A stretch of DNA of 64,000 bases from Bacteroidales bacterium (GCA_017550025.1 JAFYLU010000097.1:1-64000); one strand, 5' to 3'. Positions 27,221 through 37,618 are shown, counted from the stretch's first letter. Numbers and translations: made by a program. The notes: generated by a model from the sequence alone, not told the origin.

Positions 27221-28144
27221 ATGAAATCCAGATTTCTCGCTCTCTCTCTCATAATGGCAGGAATTTTCTCCACTTCCTGCTTGCAGGAGGACTATAGCGA
27301 CTGCTATAACATCTACAAGCTCGTGATGAGCTATAAGGGAGACGGTAAGACCGAGATCTTCCCGGAGAAGATCAACCGTGTGGAGATGTATGTTTTTGAC
27401 GAATCGGACGCATGCATCAGTTCTACAGTCCTTCCTGATGAGGATGTGGCTGCAAGGACCACCGTGCTTCCTCCTCTCCCTGCAGGAGAGTATAGAATCG
27501 TATGCGTGGCAAACACCCATGATACAGGTGTGGAGAACCTGACATCAAGGGACTACAGCCAGATCCTCTTTGCTGCAAATGACTATATGGAGGGCAAGGC
27601 TGTTGCCGGTAACGACTCGCTTTACTATGCTTCAACGGACTATACCATCAAGGAGTTCAGTCCGATGATTTATGAAGAGACAAGGACGGCAGAGTTTGCA
27701 AGTTCACATTATGATGTTCTTGTTGAAGTTATAAATGCTCCCGAAAACATAGGCAAGCACCCGAAGATCGAGATTGTCGGAGTATCACCGCAGACAGACT
27801 TTGAAAATGTCGCGAAAGGAAAGCCGGCAGACTATATTATGAAGACCGTACATGATGGCGTGAAAACCACTACGGCTCGAAATAATATCATGAGACATAA
27901 AAACCATGAGGATGTATATCTCAAGGTGACCGGAGAAGACGGATCTGAAGTGGCCCTGATCAATTTTGCAGACCATATTGAAGAATACAAGGAATATATA
28001 GATCCGACCAGGCATGAATGCCTTATACCTTTCAGGATTGAGTACGGAACTCCGGAAAGGCCTTATCCGACCGATGAAATGCGTGTCGAGATCAGTATAT
28101 CGATTCCTTCATGGGTAGTAGAAAGTGTAAAACCTATATTCTAA
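27221..28144 (+). CDS. fimbrial anchor/minor subunit, FimB/Mfa2 family
   Basis: A 307-aa lipoprotein with signal MKSRFLALSLIMAGIFSTSC. Features of the FimB/Mfa2 family are the early VEMYVFDESDACIS strand, PPLPAGEYRIVCVANTHD, and the second-domain DVLVEVINAPENIG. Members stay lipid-anchored in the outer membrane and end fimbrial elongation at the cell surface. The terminal strand ISISIPSWVVESVKPIF mirrors the end of the fimbrillin. The ATG at 27221 is preferred to a TTG two codons upstream. It follows the fimbrillin by 138 bp, which include the hairpin. Confidence 0.8.
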   Translation: MKSRFLALSLIMAGIFSTSCLQEDYSDCYNIYKLVMSYKGDGKTEIFPEKINRVEMYVFDESDACISSTVLPDEDVAARTTVLPPLPAGEYRIVCVANTHDTGVENLTSRDYSQILFAANDYMEGKAVAGNDSLYYASTDYTIKEFSPMIYEETRTAEFASSHYDVLVEVINAPENIGKHPKIEIVGVSPQTDFENVAKGKPADYIMKTVHDGVKTTTARNNIMRHKNHEDVYLKVTGEDGSEVALINFADHIEEYKEYIDPTRHECLIPFRIEYGTPERPYPTDEMRVEISISIPSWVVESVKPIF

Positions 28145-28154
28145 ATAAGCTATT

Positions 28155-29669
28155 ATGCAGAAAATAACAAACATACTATTCAAGGCAGCTGTTGCGGTCG
28201 TGGTGACAGTCATGGCTTCCGGCTGTATCTTCGAAAAGATGGGTGCTTCCGGAAATCTGCAGAATGTGCTTATCCAGATAAATGTTTCGGCAGAAGATAT
28301 GCTTACCAAAGCTGCACCTGGTGCATCGGAGTCGGCGATCAACACGCTTCATGTGTATGCATTCCATGACAACAGACCTGCAGGATATCTTCAGAGAGCG
28401 GCCACAGAGGCGGATGAGCCTTTCCTGATGGACCTGGAACTTCCGACAGGTACTGCAGTTCCGGTAGATTTCTATCTTATTGCAAACGGTGCTTCGATGA
28501 TGGATCATAATAATCCGATGGTTCTTTCTGAAAACATGACAAGGAGCCAGCTTGAAGCGTTGAAATTTACAGGCATAGCCGCCGGAGCGGTTCTTCCGCT
28601 TTATGCGGAGGAAACCAAAAACCTCAATACGGCTGTGTATCAGGAAAATATGTATGAAGGACATGAAGGACATCTTCTTCTTTCAGATAAGGTAAACTTC
28701 AGACTTTCACGTTCTCTGGCGAAACTTTCAGTTTACGGGGCAAGACCGGCATCGGCTTCCAGCTCACCGGAAATTCTTTCTGTCACAATGCTTGCGGCAG
28801 GAACCAGGGAGTTCAGCTACCTTTTCCCTCAGGACGATGAATCTGTACTCAATGCAGTGAATTCAAGGGCAAATGACAGAATCCTTCTCTCCGAGGAAAA
28901 CAAGGTCAGTCTTGGTGCTCTTGCAGGAGATGGCAGCATGGCGGAACATTATACAGCTGTAACACAGATTGCCGCGTATCTTCCTGAAGTGCCGGTGGGC
29001 GGAACAGCAGACGGATGGGCAGTCCAGACTTCGGAACGACAGGTTACTCTCAAGATCAGATATGTCCTTAAATCCGGAGGAAAGATAAACACTGCATTCA
29101 TCTACATGCCTCCGATCGTAAGAAACACTCATTATAAGGTGTGTATCCTTATAAAGGAGGAGGAAGAAGGAAGAATCTATGTGACATATGATGTGGCGGA
29201 CTGGAATGCTCATGAAATGGAGGATTATGTGTTCACATACCCGCTGCACTCATATCTGCTCGAGCAGGTATCTTCTGGCACTGATCCGGTCAATCCGGCT
29301 TCTCCGGCAGAGATGTCATATGATTCGCCATTCGAGGGATATTTCCAGATGCAGGCACCTGCAAATGACTCATGGATCCCTACAGCAGTAGGAAGTCATG
29401 CATCTGATGTAGATGTCAAGGTCTATGAATATCAGGGAGGAGAGGTCACTTCAGACAAATGGCCTATAGGGGCGTCTTCGAAATGGTATAGGATAGAAGT
29501 CATCCCTCATGTGGATTTTCCGGTAGGACAGACAGTGGATCTTGCGATAACCTATCAGTCTCCTCTGATGACGACATCAGAATTCCTGCTTATAAACGGA
29601 AGTACTGGAAACTATTACTGGCCAGAAAGTTCGGATGAGAATCTGGTAACAATAACAATGGTAAACTGA
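28155..29669 (+). CDS. minor fimbrial subunit, fimbrillin-like lipoprotein
   Basis: A 504-aa lipoprotein (signal ending VTVMASGC) with a fimbrillin-like N-terminal domain: LIQINVSAEDMLTKAAPG, INTLHVYAFHDNRPAG, VDFYLIANG. A second domain has RSLAKLSVYGARP and IYVTYDVADWNAHEMEDYVF, followed by an extra C-terminal domain (~390-504) ending SSDENLVTITMVN that is not part of a standard fimbrillin. The extension suggests a minor or near-tip subunit. It starts 10 bp after the anchor gene and is followed after 1 bp by the next gene. Confidence 0.72.
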   Translation: MQKITNILFKAAVAVVVTVMASGCIFEKMGASGNLQNVLIQINVSAEDMLTKAAPGASESAINTLHVYAFHDNRPAGYLQRAATEADEPFLMDLELPTGTAVPVDFYLIANGASMMDHNNPMVLSENMTRSQLEALKFTGIAAGAVLPLYAEETKNLNTAVYQENMYEGHEGHLLLSDKVNFRLSRSLAKLSVYGARPASASSSPEILSVTMLAAGTREFSYLFPQDDESVLNAVNSRANDRILLSEENKVSLGALAGDGSMAEHYTAVTQIAAYLPEVPVGGTADGWAVQTSERQVTLKIRYVLKSGGKINTAFIYMPPIVRNTHYKVCILIKEEEEGRIYVTYDVADWNAHEMEDYVFTYPLHSYLLEQVSSGTDPVNPASPAEMSYDSPFEGYFQMQAPANDSWIPTAVGSHASDVDVKVYEYQGGEVTSDKWPIGASSKWYRIEVIPHVDFPVGQTVDLAITYQSPLMTTSEFLLINGSTGNYYWPESSDENLVTITMVN

Positions 29670-29670
29670 A

Positions 29671-31917
29671 ATGATGATGAAAAGAATAATCAATACTCTT
29701 CTGTGCTCGATATTCGTTCTGCCTGTCCTTTCATGTCAGCAGGAGCTGATATTTGACGTGCCTGTAAACGAGAGCATCGTTCTTGATCTTTCATCAGGTC
29801 TTACCAAAGCCGCTCATACGGACGTCGAGTCATATGTGGAACACCTGGATATATTCATCTTTGAGTCGGACAATAATGGTAAGCCGGCAGCGCTTGCAAC
29901 TCACGAGACAGTTGTTGTAAACAATCAGAAGGAGATCGTTCTTGAAGCAAAGAGAAGTGACTTCGTTGCCGGTGATGCTTATCTGGTATATCTTCTGGCG
30001 AACAGTACGGCTGACTTCAGCGGAATCGAGAATTTCAGCCAGCTGAACCAGATGAAGCAGGAGGACATGAATCTTCACCTTACCGGTCTAGATGTTTCGG
30101 GTGCTCCGCAGTATTTCCTTATGGATGCTGTTGCAAAGGATTCAGACGGTAATTCCCTGGTGGTTCTGAATGACGGCGTTCCAGAAAACAATACGATGCT
30201 CAACGCCCTGCTTGCACGAGCTGCGGCCAAGGTGGTGATAAACATTGCGGCAAGTGAGAGAATAACTTTCGTTGACTATGGTATCTCTCAAGGCTCGGAG
30301 GGAGGTCTCTTCTATGTGAGGAACATGCCATACGAGACATGGGTTCTTGCAGAGACCCAGAAGGCTGTCAATCTTCAGAATGTCAAGCTCAGGACAACAG
30401 TCAAGACGGACACCGAATATTTCACATGGAATCCGGGTTTCGAGTCAGGTAGCAAGAAGGTGAGCCTTACCACATATGTCTATCCTCATCATTGGAATGA
30501 CGAAAGTATCCTTGAAAAGGAAACATGTGCTGTGATCAATCTTCCTATGGACTATAAGGTGTCTGACAGCGAAACAGTAGCTTATCATAACAGCTGGTAC
30601 AAGATACCGATGACTGATGACGCTACATTTGAAAGAAACAACATCTATGTAATCGATATCCTGCTTGACCGTCCGGGTGCATCTGAAGAATCGGAGCCTA
30701 TAACCCTCGACGCCCTGTCTTTCTCGATAACCGACTGGACAGAAGTGACTGTGGATGTGGGAAATGAGACAAGGCCATCATATCTTCAGCTCAACACTGA
30801 CCACGTAGATATGTATAATGTCAACACGGATGACAGCTCTCTTGAATTCGCGTCCTCATCGCCTATAAAAAGCATTGTTCTTGACAGGGCATACTTTATA
30901 AACAGAATGGGTAAGGAAGTGACTGTAAACCAGGGAATAAAGGCTACAGCGGATGCCGGTCTGAACGGAGGAATCACAATATTCTCTCCATTTGTCAAGG
31001 AGGCAGGTGTGGTCAATCAGGACTCTCACAACAATGTGATCCGTTACATGACATTCACAGTAACGAACGAAGATGGCCTGACTGCGCAGTTTACCGTGCA
31101 TCAGTATCCGACAATCTACATCACTCATGAAGTAGGTCACTATTCTTACAGAGACGATTTCGGAGGTACTACCTATATGCAGATGGGAAATCCGAACTAT
31201 TCAGGAGCCTCATGGAACAATAATTCAAAGACATGGACCTATACCCAAAATGCTTCAAACAGCAATTTCTTCGGATCCAAGGTGTCGAATTCATACAGGA
31301 TCGTGAATGGAAAGCCGGTATTGCAGCAGCCTGCATCTACATCGTATAATGAAAGCGGATATTCCATTTATTATGCTTACTGGGAGCGTCCGAGATCAGG
31401 TGGAAATTATGTGATGAACGATGATTCGAATGTGAGTGTCTTCAACAATCCTCGAATGTATCATATACATGTCACAGCAACATCCAATGAATATATCGTC
31501 GCAAGGCCGCGAATGGAGGACGGATATACTGAAAGCACCACAGACAATACGATGCTGGTATCGCCTTCATTCATGATCGCATCGCAGCTTGGCGGTACGG
31601 ATCTGGGCAGCCAGAACAACTCAGTCAGTGTTGAAAAGGCAAAGCAGCATTGCGCGCAGTATGTGGAGGTCACATATGACGAGGCTGGAAATCCGGTCAT
31701 ATACGATGACTGGAGGCTCCCGACAGCAGCGGAGATAGAGATTATCATCAGCCATCAGTACGACAGTCAGGCAATGGTTGAGGTGCTTAACGGAGGACAG
31801 TATTATTGTGCTATAAATCCTGCTGCCACCGGAAGCGGTGATCAGAAATATCTGAAGAATATTCCGAATAACAATCTTACCAGCAATCATGTACGCTGTA
31901 TCCGTGATGCTTATTAA
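29671..31917 (+). CDS. fimbrial tip-type lipoprotein with FISUMP-like C-terminus
   Basis: A 748-aa lipoprotein (signal ending PVLSC). The first ~350 residues are fimbrillin-like (HLDIFIFESDNNGKP, GDAYLVYLLANST, AAAKVVINIAASE, LSFSITDWTEVTVDVGNE). The middle has tandem BACON/Ig-like strands. The end, YDDWRLPTAAEIEIIISHQ to SNHVRCIRDAY, resembles the FISUMP/C-type-lectin-like fold seen in many Bacteroidales surface adhesins, and the same WRLP...VRC pattern ends the amber-interrupted gene at 52985. It is probably a tip adhesin; the ligand is unknown. It directly abuts the previous gene. Confidence 0.68.
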   Translation: MMMKRIINTLLCSIFVLPVLSCQQELIFDVPVNESIVLDLSSGLTKAAHTDVESYVEHLDIFIFESDNNGKPAALATHETVVVNNQKEIVLEAKRSDFVAGDAYLVYLLANSTADFSGIENFSQLNQMKQEDMNLHLTGLDVSGAPQYFLMDAVAKDSDGNSLVVLNDGVPENNTMLNALLARAAAKVVINIAASERITFVDYGISQGSEGGLFYVRNMPYETWVLAETQKAVNLQNVKLRTTVKTDTEYFTWNPGFESGSKKVSLTTYVYPHHWNDESILEKETCAVINLPMDYKVSDSETVAYHNSWYKIPMTDDATFERNNIYVIDILLDRPGASEESEPITLDALSFSITDWTEVTVDVGNETRPSYLQLNTDHVDMYNVNTDDSSLEFASSSPIKSIVLDRAYFINRMGKEVTVNQGIKATADAGLNGGITIFSPFVKEAGVVNQDSHNNVIRYMTFTVTNEDGLTAQFTVHQYPTIYITHEVGHYSYRDDFGGTTYMQMGNPNYSGASWNNNSKTWTYTQNASNSNFFGSKVSNSYRIVNGKPVLQQPASTSYNESGYSIYYAYWERPRSGGNYVMNDDSNVSVFNNPRMYHIHVTATSNEYIVARPRMEDGYTESTTDNTMLVSPSFMIASQLGGTDLGSQNNSVSVEKAKQHCAQYVEVTYDEAGNPVIYDDWRLPTAAEIEIIISHQYDSQAMVEVLNGGQYYCAINPAATGSGDQKYLKNIPNNNLTSNHVRCIRDAY

Positions 31918-32020
31918 GATCCAGCAGGGCTTTGCCCGTATAAAGAGAAAGTAGTATTGAACCCTTGTCTGTCAGGGACCTAAAGGTTGTGAAGAACAGA
32001 CATAAAGACCAGATAAAAAA

Positions 32021-35011
32021 ATGAAAAGATACATCAAGACACTTATATCGATCGCGATATTGTCGGGGACAATAGCTTCCTGTCAGACAGAAGATCTGCC
32101 TCTTTCAGGAATCAACGCTGTTCCGGAAGGATACAGGGCTATTGAATTCATGGCGGAAGTGCCTCGTATGAATGAGGTGCAGACCAGGGCTGTCGACCCT
32201 GACGGAGGCGGAGTGCAGAACATGACCATTTTCTGTTTTGATGTCAACAGTCTCTTCATCACGACAGTTACAGCAGAAATCCTTTCCGGAAAGGGCGGAC
32301 TGGAAGGAACATTCAAGGCGAATGTGCCAGATCATACCGTGACCATGCATTTCATCGGAAACCAGAATCTGACCTATTTCAAGGAGGACAGCTACAGAGG
32401 AAGGTCAGAGGTGGATGTCATGCATGACCTTGAGGCATCTGCAGGACGCATGATCTATTGGAACAGAGAGAGCATAGACAATATGGACCGGTATAAGACA
32501 AGCCCTCTGCAGCTTATCCGAAACCAGGCCAAGTTCACTCTCGAGGTTGCCGATGGCGTCAGGTTCACCCCTTCAGGATGGGTGGTCGTGAATACAAACG
32601 CATTCGGAACAGTTGCTCCTTATTGCGCGGAACATGGATTTGAGGCCCCTCATTATCTTGACAGACCGTTTGTATCCATGCCGGAGAATCAGACGAAACT
32701 TGGTGACTTCCTTGATGTACGCAACAACCCGGAAGAATATGTATTCGAGACAGAGAATACTGCAGACGATCCTATCGACTTCATCGTGAAAGGCCGCAAT
32801 GGAACCGGCACTGAAGAGATGTACTACCGTATCTCTATTATCGATAATCAGGGGGATTATATCCCGGTATACAGAAATCATCATTATGAAGTGAAGATAC
32901 AGGGTGAGCTGATGTACGGTCAGCAGACTTTCGAGGAGGCGCTTGCTGCACCTGCGACAAACAATGTGCTGGTTTCTGTTTCGGACGATATCAAGCAGAT
33001 AGGCGATGGTGTCAACACTCTTTCTGTAAAGGATACATATGTGGTGATTCCGGAGAAGCAGATTTCCCAGCAGGGAACCTATTACTATCTTTATTATGAA
33101 TGCAGCTCGACATCACCAAACCCGCCCACACCGGAGGTCTCATGGCTTGACGGCAACAATGTAGCTCTCCATAATTTCAGTCATGATGTGGAATCGGGAA
33201 CCATCGGCATAAACCTCTATCCTTTGGGACAGGAGCAGATGCGTGAAGGAACACTCCTTATAAAGTATGGACGTCTGACAAGAAAGATAAAGGTCATCAC
33301 CATAAAGGAGCAGAAGTTCGAGCCTGCATGGATCACAACAAACATCCACGGAGTCGAGGCTGGCGAGCAGGTTACCATGATGTTCACTGTTCCGGAAGAA
33401 TGTCCGGAGGAACTCTTCCCTATGGAAGTTCTGGTGACGGTAAACGATATGGATATCAGAAATGAATCAGGCATGAAGCTTCCTGTCATTACCCAGGCCG
33501 ATGATCCGGAAAGGTACGGAGAACCTAATGATGTGGGATACAAGTATGTCCTTACTGTTGAGGCCCCGGGAACGCAGAGGCTATATCTGGAGACCATACT
33601 CCGTCATTCGACTGTGACAGATCAATTTGGAAACGAAATCGAGCCGACTGTAGATGTTACTATCGAGGCAGATCATTTCGTCTCGCTCACGAAGACGGCG
33701 ACCCTGCACGATGACCAGGTCGGAGCAAGGATCCTCCTTCATAATCTCCGTTCATATGTGGCGGAACTTCCGGCTGACGAGGTCATTTACTATTACCTTG
33801 TGCCGCAGAAGATAAATGCCCCGGTAGAACTCGTCACACATCTTGGAATCGTATATGATAAAAAGGCAGAGGCGGACGCAGCCGGATATGATGAGGTTGT
33901 GGCAGATCAGCTGGGAACGCATTACGTGAAGTTTGTGGAGCCCGGAGCTGGCGACGAATTCCTTTTCTATTCGAGACATCTTGATCACAGCAAGAATGTG
34001 GATTTCACATTCCATCCGGTCAATGAAGACAAATGGTCGACAGGAGGACGAGTGCATGGCTTTACAAGAAATGCAGGAGCAGACATTCCGGGTGACGCGG
34101 TGTTCTACCTCATGACAAACACTCCGAAAAGTGCAGAGGTCGTGCGTATCGCATCAAACCCGAAGGGAGAGGTGTCGGTGACAGGCAACGGTGTATGTAA
34201 TGGAAGACAGTACAGGTCAGCCGTCTTTGAACTTGCGAACTACCATCCTTTCCATTTCGACGCAAAGCTTGGCGGAACAGGTACTGTCGTAAGCGGAGAA
34301 AACAAGGAGGTTGTAGACAATGTCCTGATAACCTACAGGCCAGGAGAACCGGTCTATCTTGATTTTGATCTGAAATCCTTCAGGTCGCAGATGGTGGGAA
34401 TCGACGGTAATGTCCTTCCTGACAGCCAGCAGGTGGATGTGGATCCTTTCGGAACGGCATTCGACGTATACATTGATGCCCCTATGTTTGAGCTTGACAT
34501 GAACCAGGACCTTGTGAAGCAGGGAAAGCTTGAAGCAGATTCTGGGAAAGCGGGACGCTTTATCTATCATGTGGATAAGGACAAGGATGTGGAAAGCGGA
34601 TTTGAGAAGAGGATAAAGTTCATTCCGAAGAATATCGTAAGTTCCGGTGAGGTGAAGATATCTGCGGATGATTCGGTAGTGATCTTCTACGAGAAGACAT
34701 TCCGTGTCAACAACAGTTCGATCACTGGCCGCATCATGTACGATGACGGAACAGGATTCAGGTCGGTTCCTGCCAATTCCTTCATTCCGTTGGAGATGCT
34801 TCCGACATATAACAGGATCGGAACGGTTGCGGTAAATGCAGACGGTAACTTTGAAATCCGTTTGAGGAGCGAGTACAAGTATGACTGGAATCTCGACAAT
34901 GTGAAGTTCCAGTTCACAGACGAAGACGGGACTATTTATGAAAAAGAGTATGACAGCCTTGAGGATCTGTATACTGACAGAAATACCATAGTTCTGAAGA
35001 AAATCTCTTGA
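32021..35011 (+). CDS. large fimbrial tip/adhesin lipoprotein (last gene of operon)
   Basis: A 996-aa lipoprotein with signal ending GTIASC. Residues 40-330 carry fimbrillin-like elements (YRAIEFMAEVPRMNEVQTRA, MTIFCFDVNSLFITTV, YRNHHYEVKIQG). The remainder is a series of all-beta domains (for example VSLTKTATLHDDQVGARI), ending with GRIMYDDGTGFRSVPANSF and VAVNADGNFEIRL, which look like a carboxypeptidase-regulatory-like beta sandwich. It resembles large DUF4906-type tip proteins, but I am unsure of the family name. The 103-bp gap before it has two small GC hairpins (GGGCTTTGCCC and CCCTTGTCTGTCAGGG) and no promoter. Confidence 0.7.
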   Translation: MKRYIKTLISIAILSGTIASCQTEDLPLSGINAVPEGYRAIEFMAEVPRMNEVQTRAVDPDGGGVQNMTIFCFDVNSLFITTVTAEILSGKGGLEGTFKANVPDHTVTMHFIGNQNLTYFKEDSYRGRSEVDVMHDLEASAGRMIYWNRESIDNMDRYKTSPLQLIRNQAKFTLEVADGVRFTPSGWVVVNTNAFGTVAPYCAEHGFEAPHYLDRPFVSMPENQTKLGDFLDVRNNPEEYVFETENTADDPIDFIVKGRNGTGTEEMYYRISIIDNQGDYIPVYRNHHYEVKIQGELMYGQQTFEEALAAPATNNVLVSVSDDIKQIGDGVNTLSVKDTYVVIPEKQISQQGTYYYLYYECSSTSPNPPTPEVSWLDGNNVALHNFSHDVESGTIGINLYPLGQEQMREGTLLIKYGRLTRKIKVITIKEQKFEPAWITTNIHGVEAGEQVTMMFTVPEECPEELFPMEVLVTVNDMDIRNESGMKLPVITQADDPERYGEPNDVGYKYVLTVEAPGTQRLYLETILRHSTVTDQFGNEIEPTVDVTIEADHFVSLTKTATLHDDQVGARILLHNLRSYVAELPADEVIYYYLVPQKINAPVELVTHLGIVYDKKAEADAAGYDEVVADQLGTHYVKFVEPGAGDEFLFYSRHLDHSKNVDFTFHPVNEDKWSTGGRVHGFTRNAGADIPGDAVFYLMTNTPKSAEVVRIASNPKGEVSVTGNGVCNGRQYRSAVFELANYHPFHFDAKLGGTGTVVSGENKEVVDNVLITYRPGEPVYLDFDLKSFRSQMVGIDGNVLPDSQQVDVDPFGTAFDVYIDAPMFELDMNQDLVKQGKLEADSGKAGRFIYHVDKDKDVESGFEKRIKFIPKNIVSSGEVKISADDSVVIFYEKTFRVNNSSITGRIMYDDGTGFRSVPANSFIPLEMLPTYNRIGTVAVNADGNFEIRLRSEYKYDWNLDNVKFQFTDEDGTIYEKEYDSLEDLYTDRNTIVLKKIS

Positions 35012-35047
35012 TATTACAGCCAACATCATTCAATACTACGTTCAGCA

Positions 35048-35090
35048 TCAACCACCCTGGCTGAGTCCGAAAGGACGGGTGGTTGATTTT
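35048..35090 (+). terminator. terminator of the fimbrial operon
   Basis: A 10-bp perfect outer stem TCAACCACCC (35048-35057) / GGGTGGTTGA (35077-35086) encloses an inner GTCC-GAAA-GGAC hairpin with a GNRA tetraloop, followed by TTTTC. Confidence 0.88.
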
Positions 35091-35092
35091 CT

Positions 35093-35124
35093 ATTGTCAA
35101 ATTCAAATAATAGTTTTAATTTTG
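35093..35124 (+). promoter_or_regulatory. galM promoter
   Basis: ATTG (35093-35096), 20-bp spacer, TAATTTTG (35117-35124). TTTGAAAGATTTT (35121-35133) is identical to the same position of the galK promoter. The -33 box is immediately downstream of the fimbrial terminator. Confidence 0.65.
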
Positions 35125-35157
35125 AAAGATTTTGTAAATAATTAAAACTATAGATAT

Positions 35158-36207
35158 ATGGCAATCAGAAAGGAACTTTGGGGTACAACCCCTTGCGGAA
35201 AGGAAATATACCTTTATACCCTTGAAAATGAAAAGGGAGCATATGTGCAGTTGTCAGAGATCGGAGCCGGCATCGTGTCGGTGGTGGTGCCTGATAAGGA
35301 TGGTGCTCTTGCTGATGTGGTCCTCGGATATCCGGAGCCTGCAAGCTATTTCGGAGACGGTCCGTGCGCCGGCAAGGTTCCCGGAAGATATGCCAACCGT
35401 GTCGCTCTCGGCCATTTCACTCTTGACGGAGTGGAGTATACCCTTCCTGTAAACAACGGCCCTAATCATCTTCATGGCGGTCCGGAAGGCTTCCAGAACA
35501 AGGTGTGGGAAAGCCGCGAGCATGAAGGTGGAGTAGAATTCCTTTATTATTCGGAAGATGGGGAGCAGGGATATCCGGGCGCAGTGAAGGCTGTCGCAAG
35601 ATACGAGTGGAGCGAGGAGAACGAACTCCGACTTACACTTACTGCAGAGTCAGATGCCCCAACTGTCATCAATCTCACAAATCACGCATATTTCAACCTC
35701 AATGGCGAAGGCAACGGTGATATCCTCGGACATACGCTGATGCTCAATGCTTCGGAATACCTTCCTACCGATCCTACGCAGATTCCGCTCGGCGAAAGTG
35801 CTCCTGTGGCCGGAACTCCGATGGATTTCGTCAATGCAAAGCCTATAGGACAGGATATAAACGCCGATTTCGAGGCCCTCAAGATCGGCAAGGGATATGA
35901 TCATTGCTGGGTGATCGACGGTGCAGAGCCGGGTCAGCTTCAGGATTGCGCAGAGCTCTATGCTCCGGAAAGCGGACGTGTCCTTAATATATACACTACG
36001 CAGCCTGGTGTGCAGGTATATACCGGCAACTGGCTTTCAGGCTGCCCTGCAGGCAAGAACGGACATACATACGAGGACTATACAGGAGTTGCCATAGAGT
36101 GCCAGAACTATCCTGATGCACCTAACAAGGCCGACTATCCTTCATGCGTGCTTCGTCCGGGAGAAGTTTACGAGCAGGCAATCATCTTCGCATTCGGAAT
36201 CAGATAG
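35158..36207 (+). CDS. galM: aldose 1-epimerase (mutarotase)
   Basis: GalM interconverts alpha and beta anomers of galactose and glucose, feeding the Leloir pathway. The 349-aa cytoplasmic protein has no signal peptide. It shows the family motifs [23 protein letters not shown] with the catalytic-pocket His, [11 protein letters not shown] with the second His, GYDHCW, and the C-terminal [14 protein letters not shown] containing the catalytic Glu. The promoter resembles that of galK. thyA starts 8 bp after its stop, and so probably shares the transcript. Confidence 0.95.
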   Translation: MAIRKELWGTTPCGKEIYLYTLENEKGAYVQLSEIGAGIVSVVVPDKDGALADVVLGYPEPASYFGDGPCAGKVPGRYANRVALGHFTLDGVEYTLPVNNGPNHLHGGPEGFQNKVWESREHEGGVEFLYYSEDGEQGYPGAVKAVARYEWSEENELRLTLTAESDAPTVINLTNHAYFNLNGEGNGDILGHTLMLNASEYLPTDPTQIPLGESAPVAGTPMDFVNAKPIGQDINADFEALKIGKGYDHCWVIDGAEPGQLQDCAELYAPESGRVLNIYTTQPGVQVYTGNWLSGCPAGKNGHTYEDYTGVAIECQNYPDAPNKADYPSCVLRPGEVYEQAIIFAFGIR

Positions 36208-36214
36208 ACATCAG

Positions 36215-37009
36215 ATGAAACAGTATCTTGACCTGTTGCGCCATATCCGTGAGAACGGAACGATGAAGAGCGACCGCACCGGTACCGGCACGCAGAGCGT
36301 GTTCGGCTATCAGATGCGTTATGACTTAAGCGAAGGCTTTCCACTCCTTACGACCAAGAAGGTCCATCTCAAGTCCATCATTTACGAACTTCTCTGGTTC
36401 ATCGCCGGAGATACCAATGTTAAGTATCTCCAGGATCATGGAGTTACCATATGGGACGAATGGGCGGATGAGAACGGTGATCTTGGTCCTGTGTACGGTC
36501 ATCAGTGGAGAAGCTGGCCTACTCCTGACGGGGGAACCATCGATCAGCTTTCCAATGTGATAAATCAGATAAGGAACAATCCTGATTCACGCCGTATGAT
36601 CGTTTCGGCTTGGAATGTGGCTGAAGTGGAGAAGATGGCTCTTCCCCCATGTCACTCGCTTTTCCAGTTCTATGTCGCTGACGGGAAGCTCTCATGCCAG
36701 CTTTACCAGCGCAGCGCCGATGTGTTCCTGGGAGTGCCGTTCAATATCGCTTCATATGCCTTGCTGACAATGATGATAGCCCAGGTATGCGGCCTTCAGC
36801 CGGGAGAATTCATCCATACCACGGGTGACACCCACATCTATGTGAACCATTTCGAGCAGGTTGCGACACAGCTCTCACGAGAGCCTCGCCCGCTTCCGAA
36901 AATGAAGATCAATCCGGATGTAAAGGATATATTTGATTTCAAGTACGAGGATTTCGAGCTTACGGATTATGATCCATATGCGCGCATTCCGGCTCCGGTT
37001 GCAGTATAG
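36215..37009 (+). CDS. thyA: thymidylate synthase ThyA
   Basis: ThyA methylates dUMP to dTMP using methylene-tetrahydrofolate. The product is 264 aa, exactly the length of E. coli ThyA, with [11 protein letters not shown] at the N-terminus, the catalytic Cys in [29 protein letters not shown], and GDTHIYVNH. The ATG at 36215 gives the canonical MKQYLDLL start; a longer frame from 36116 runs inside galM and is rejected. dTMP synthesis makes dihydrofolate, which the folA product 90 bp downstream recycles. Confidence 0.97.
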   Translation: MKQYLDLLRHIRENGTMKSDRTGTGTQSVFGYQMRYDLSEGFPLLTTKKVHLKSIIYELLWFIAGDTNVKYLQDHGVTIWDEWADENGDLGPVYGHQWRSWPTPDGGTIDQLSNVINQIRNNPDSRRMIVSAWNVAEVEKMALPPCHSLFQFYVADGKLSCQLYQRSADVFLGVPFNIASYALLTMMIAQVCGLQPGEFIHTTGDTHIYVNHFEQVATQLSREPRPLPKMKINPDVKDIFDFKYEDFELTDYDPYARIPAPVAV

Positions 37010-37051
37010 GCCCCGATCATCCATTGTACACTCATCCCGACACATTACACG

Positions 37052-37077
37052 GTCATCCCCGACTCGATCGGGGATCT
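37052..37077 (+). repeat. REP-like palindromic repeat, copy A (thyA-folA)
   Basis: ATCCCCGA (37055-37062) and TCGGGGAT (37068-37075) form an 8-bp stem inside a 26-bp unit. The reverse complement matches the unit in mutS (46875-46900) with three changes, and differs similarly little from the copy at 55226-55251. Two truncated relatives (TCATCC at 37028 and TCATCCCGAC at 37042) precede it. There is no T-run, so it is not a classical terminator. Confidence 0.7.
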
Positions 37078-37099
37078 GAAAGGAATAAAACATCCTCCA

Positions 37100-37612
37100 A
37101 TGGAAAAATGCATAATAGTAGCAATCGCGGACAATAACGCCATAGGCAGGGACAATGCCCTTCTCTGGCATATTTCCGAAGACCTGAAGTTCTTCAGGAA
37201 GACAACTTCCGGATGTCCTGTCATAATGGGCAGGAAGACATTCGAATCCATCGGCCGGCCTCTGCCAAAACGCACCAATATCGTCGTTTCGAGAGGCTTT
37301 GATGCACCGGAAGGTGTTGTTCCCGTGTCGGGTCTTCAGGAGGCTTATGCGGCCGCAGCTGACGCCATTCCGTGTGGGAGCGATGTTTCTTCCGGCCGTT
37401 GCTTCATCATAGGAGGCGGACAGATCTATGCCCAGGCATTGCCTGAAGCTGATTGTCTCATCGTCACTCATGTTCATACTGTGATTGAGAATGCAGACAC
37501 ATTCTTTCCCGAGATTGACCCTGCGCTTTGGAAGGTGTCTGACCGTTCGGAAATCATGACCGATCCAGAGACAGGCTATCAGTTTGAATTTGTAACATAT
37601 AACAGAATATAG
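37100..37612 (+). CDS. folA: dihydrofolate reductase
   Basis: A 170-aa protein that reduces dihydrofolate to tetrahydrofolate with NADPH; the usual target of trimethoprim. Motifs are AIADNNAIGRDNALLWHISEDLKFF (the Asp of DLK corresponds to the catalytic E. coli Asp27), PVIMGRKTFESIGRPLP, NIVVSRG, IIGGGQIYAQALPEADCLIVTHV and the terminal FEFVTYNR. It is placed directly after thyA, a classic pairing, separated only by the palindromic repeat, and has its own terminator. Confidence 0.96.
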   Translation: MEKCIIVAIADNNAIGRDNALLWHISEDLKFFRKTTSGCPVIMGRKTFESIGRPLPKRTNIVVSRGFDAPEGVVPVSGLQEAYAAAADAIPCGSDVSSGRCFIIGGGQIYAQALPEADCLIVTHVHTVIENADTFFPEIDPALWKVSDRSEIMTDPETGYQFEFVTYNRI

Positions 37613-37618
37613 TGTACG

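Noticed and set aside
34217..35029. Minus-strand frame of 270 codons opposite the last fimbrial gene
   Set aside because: It is antisense to a well-formed lipoprotein gene and its composition reflects the opposite strand.
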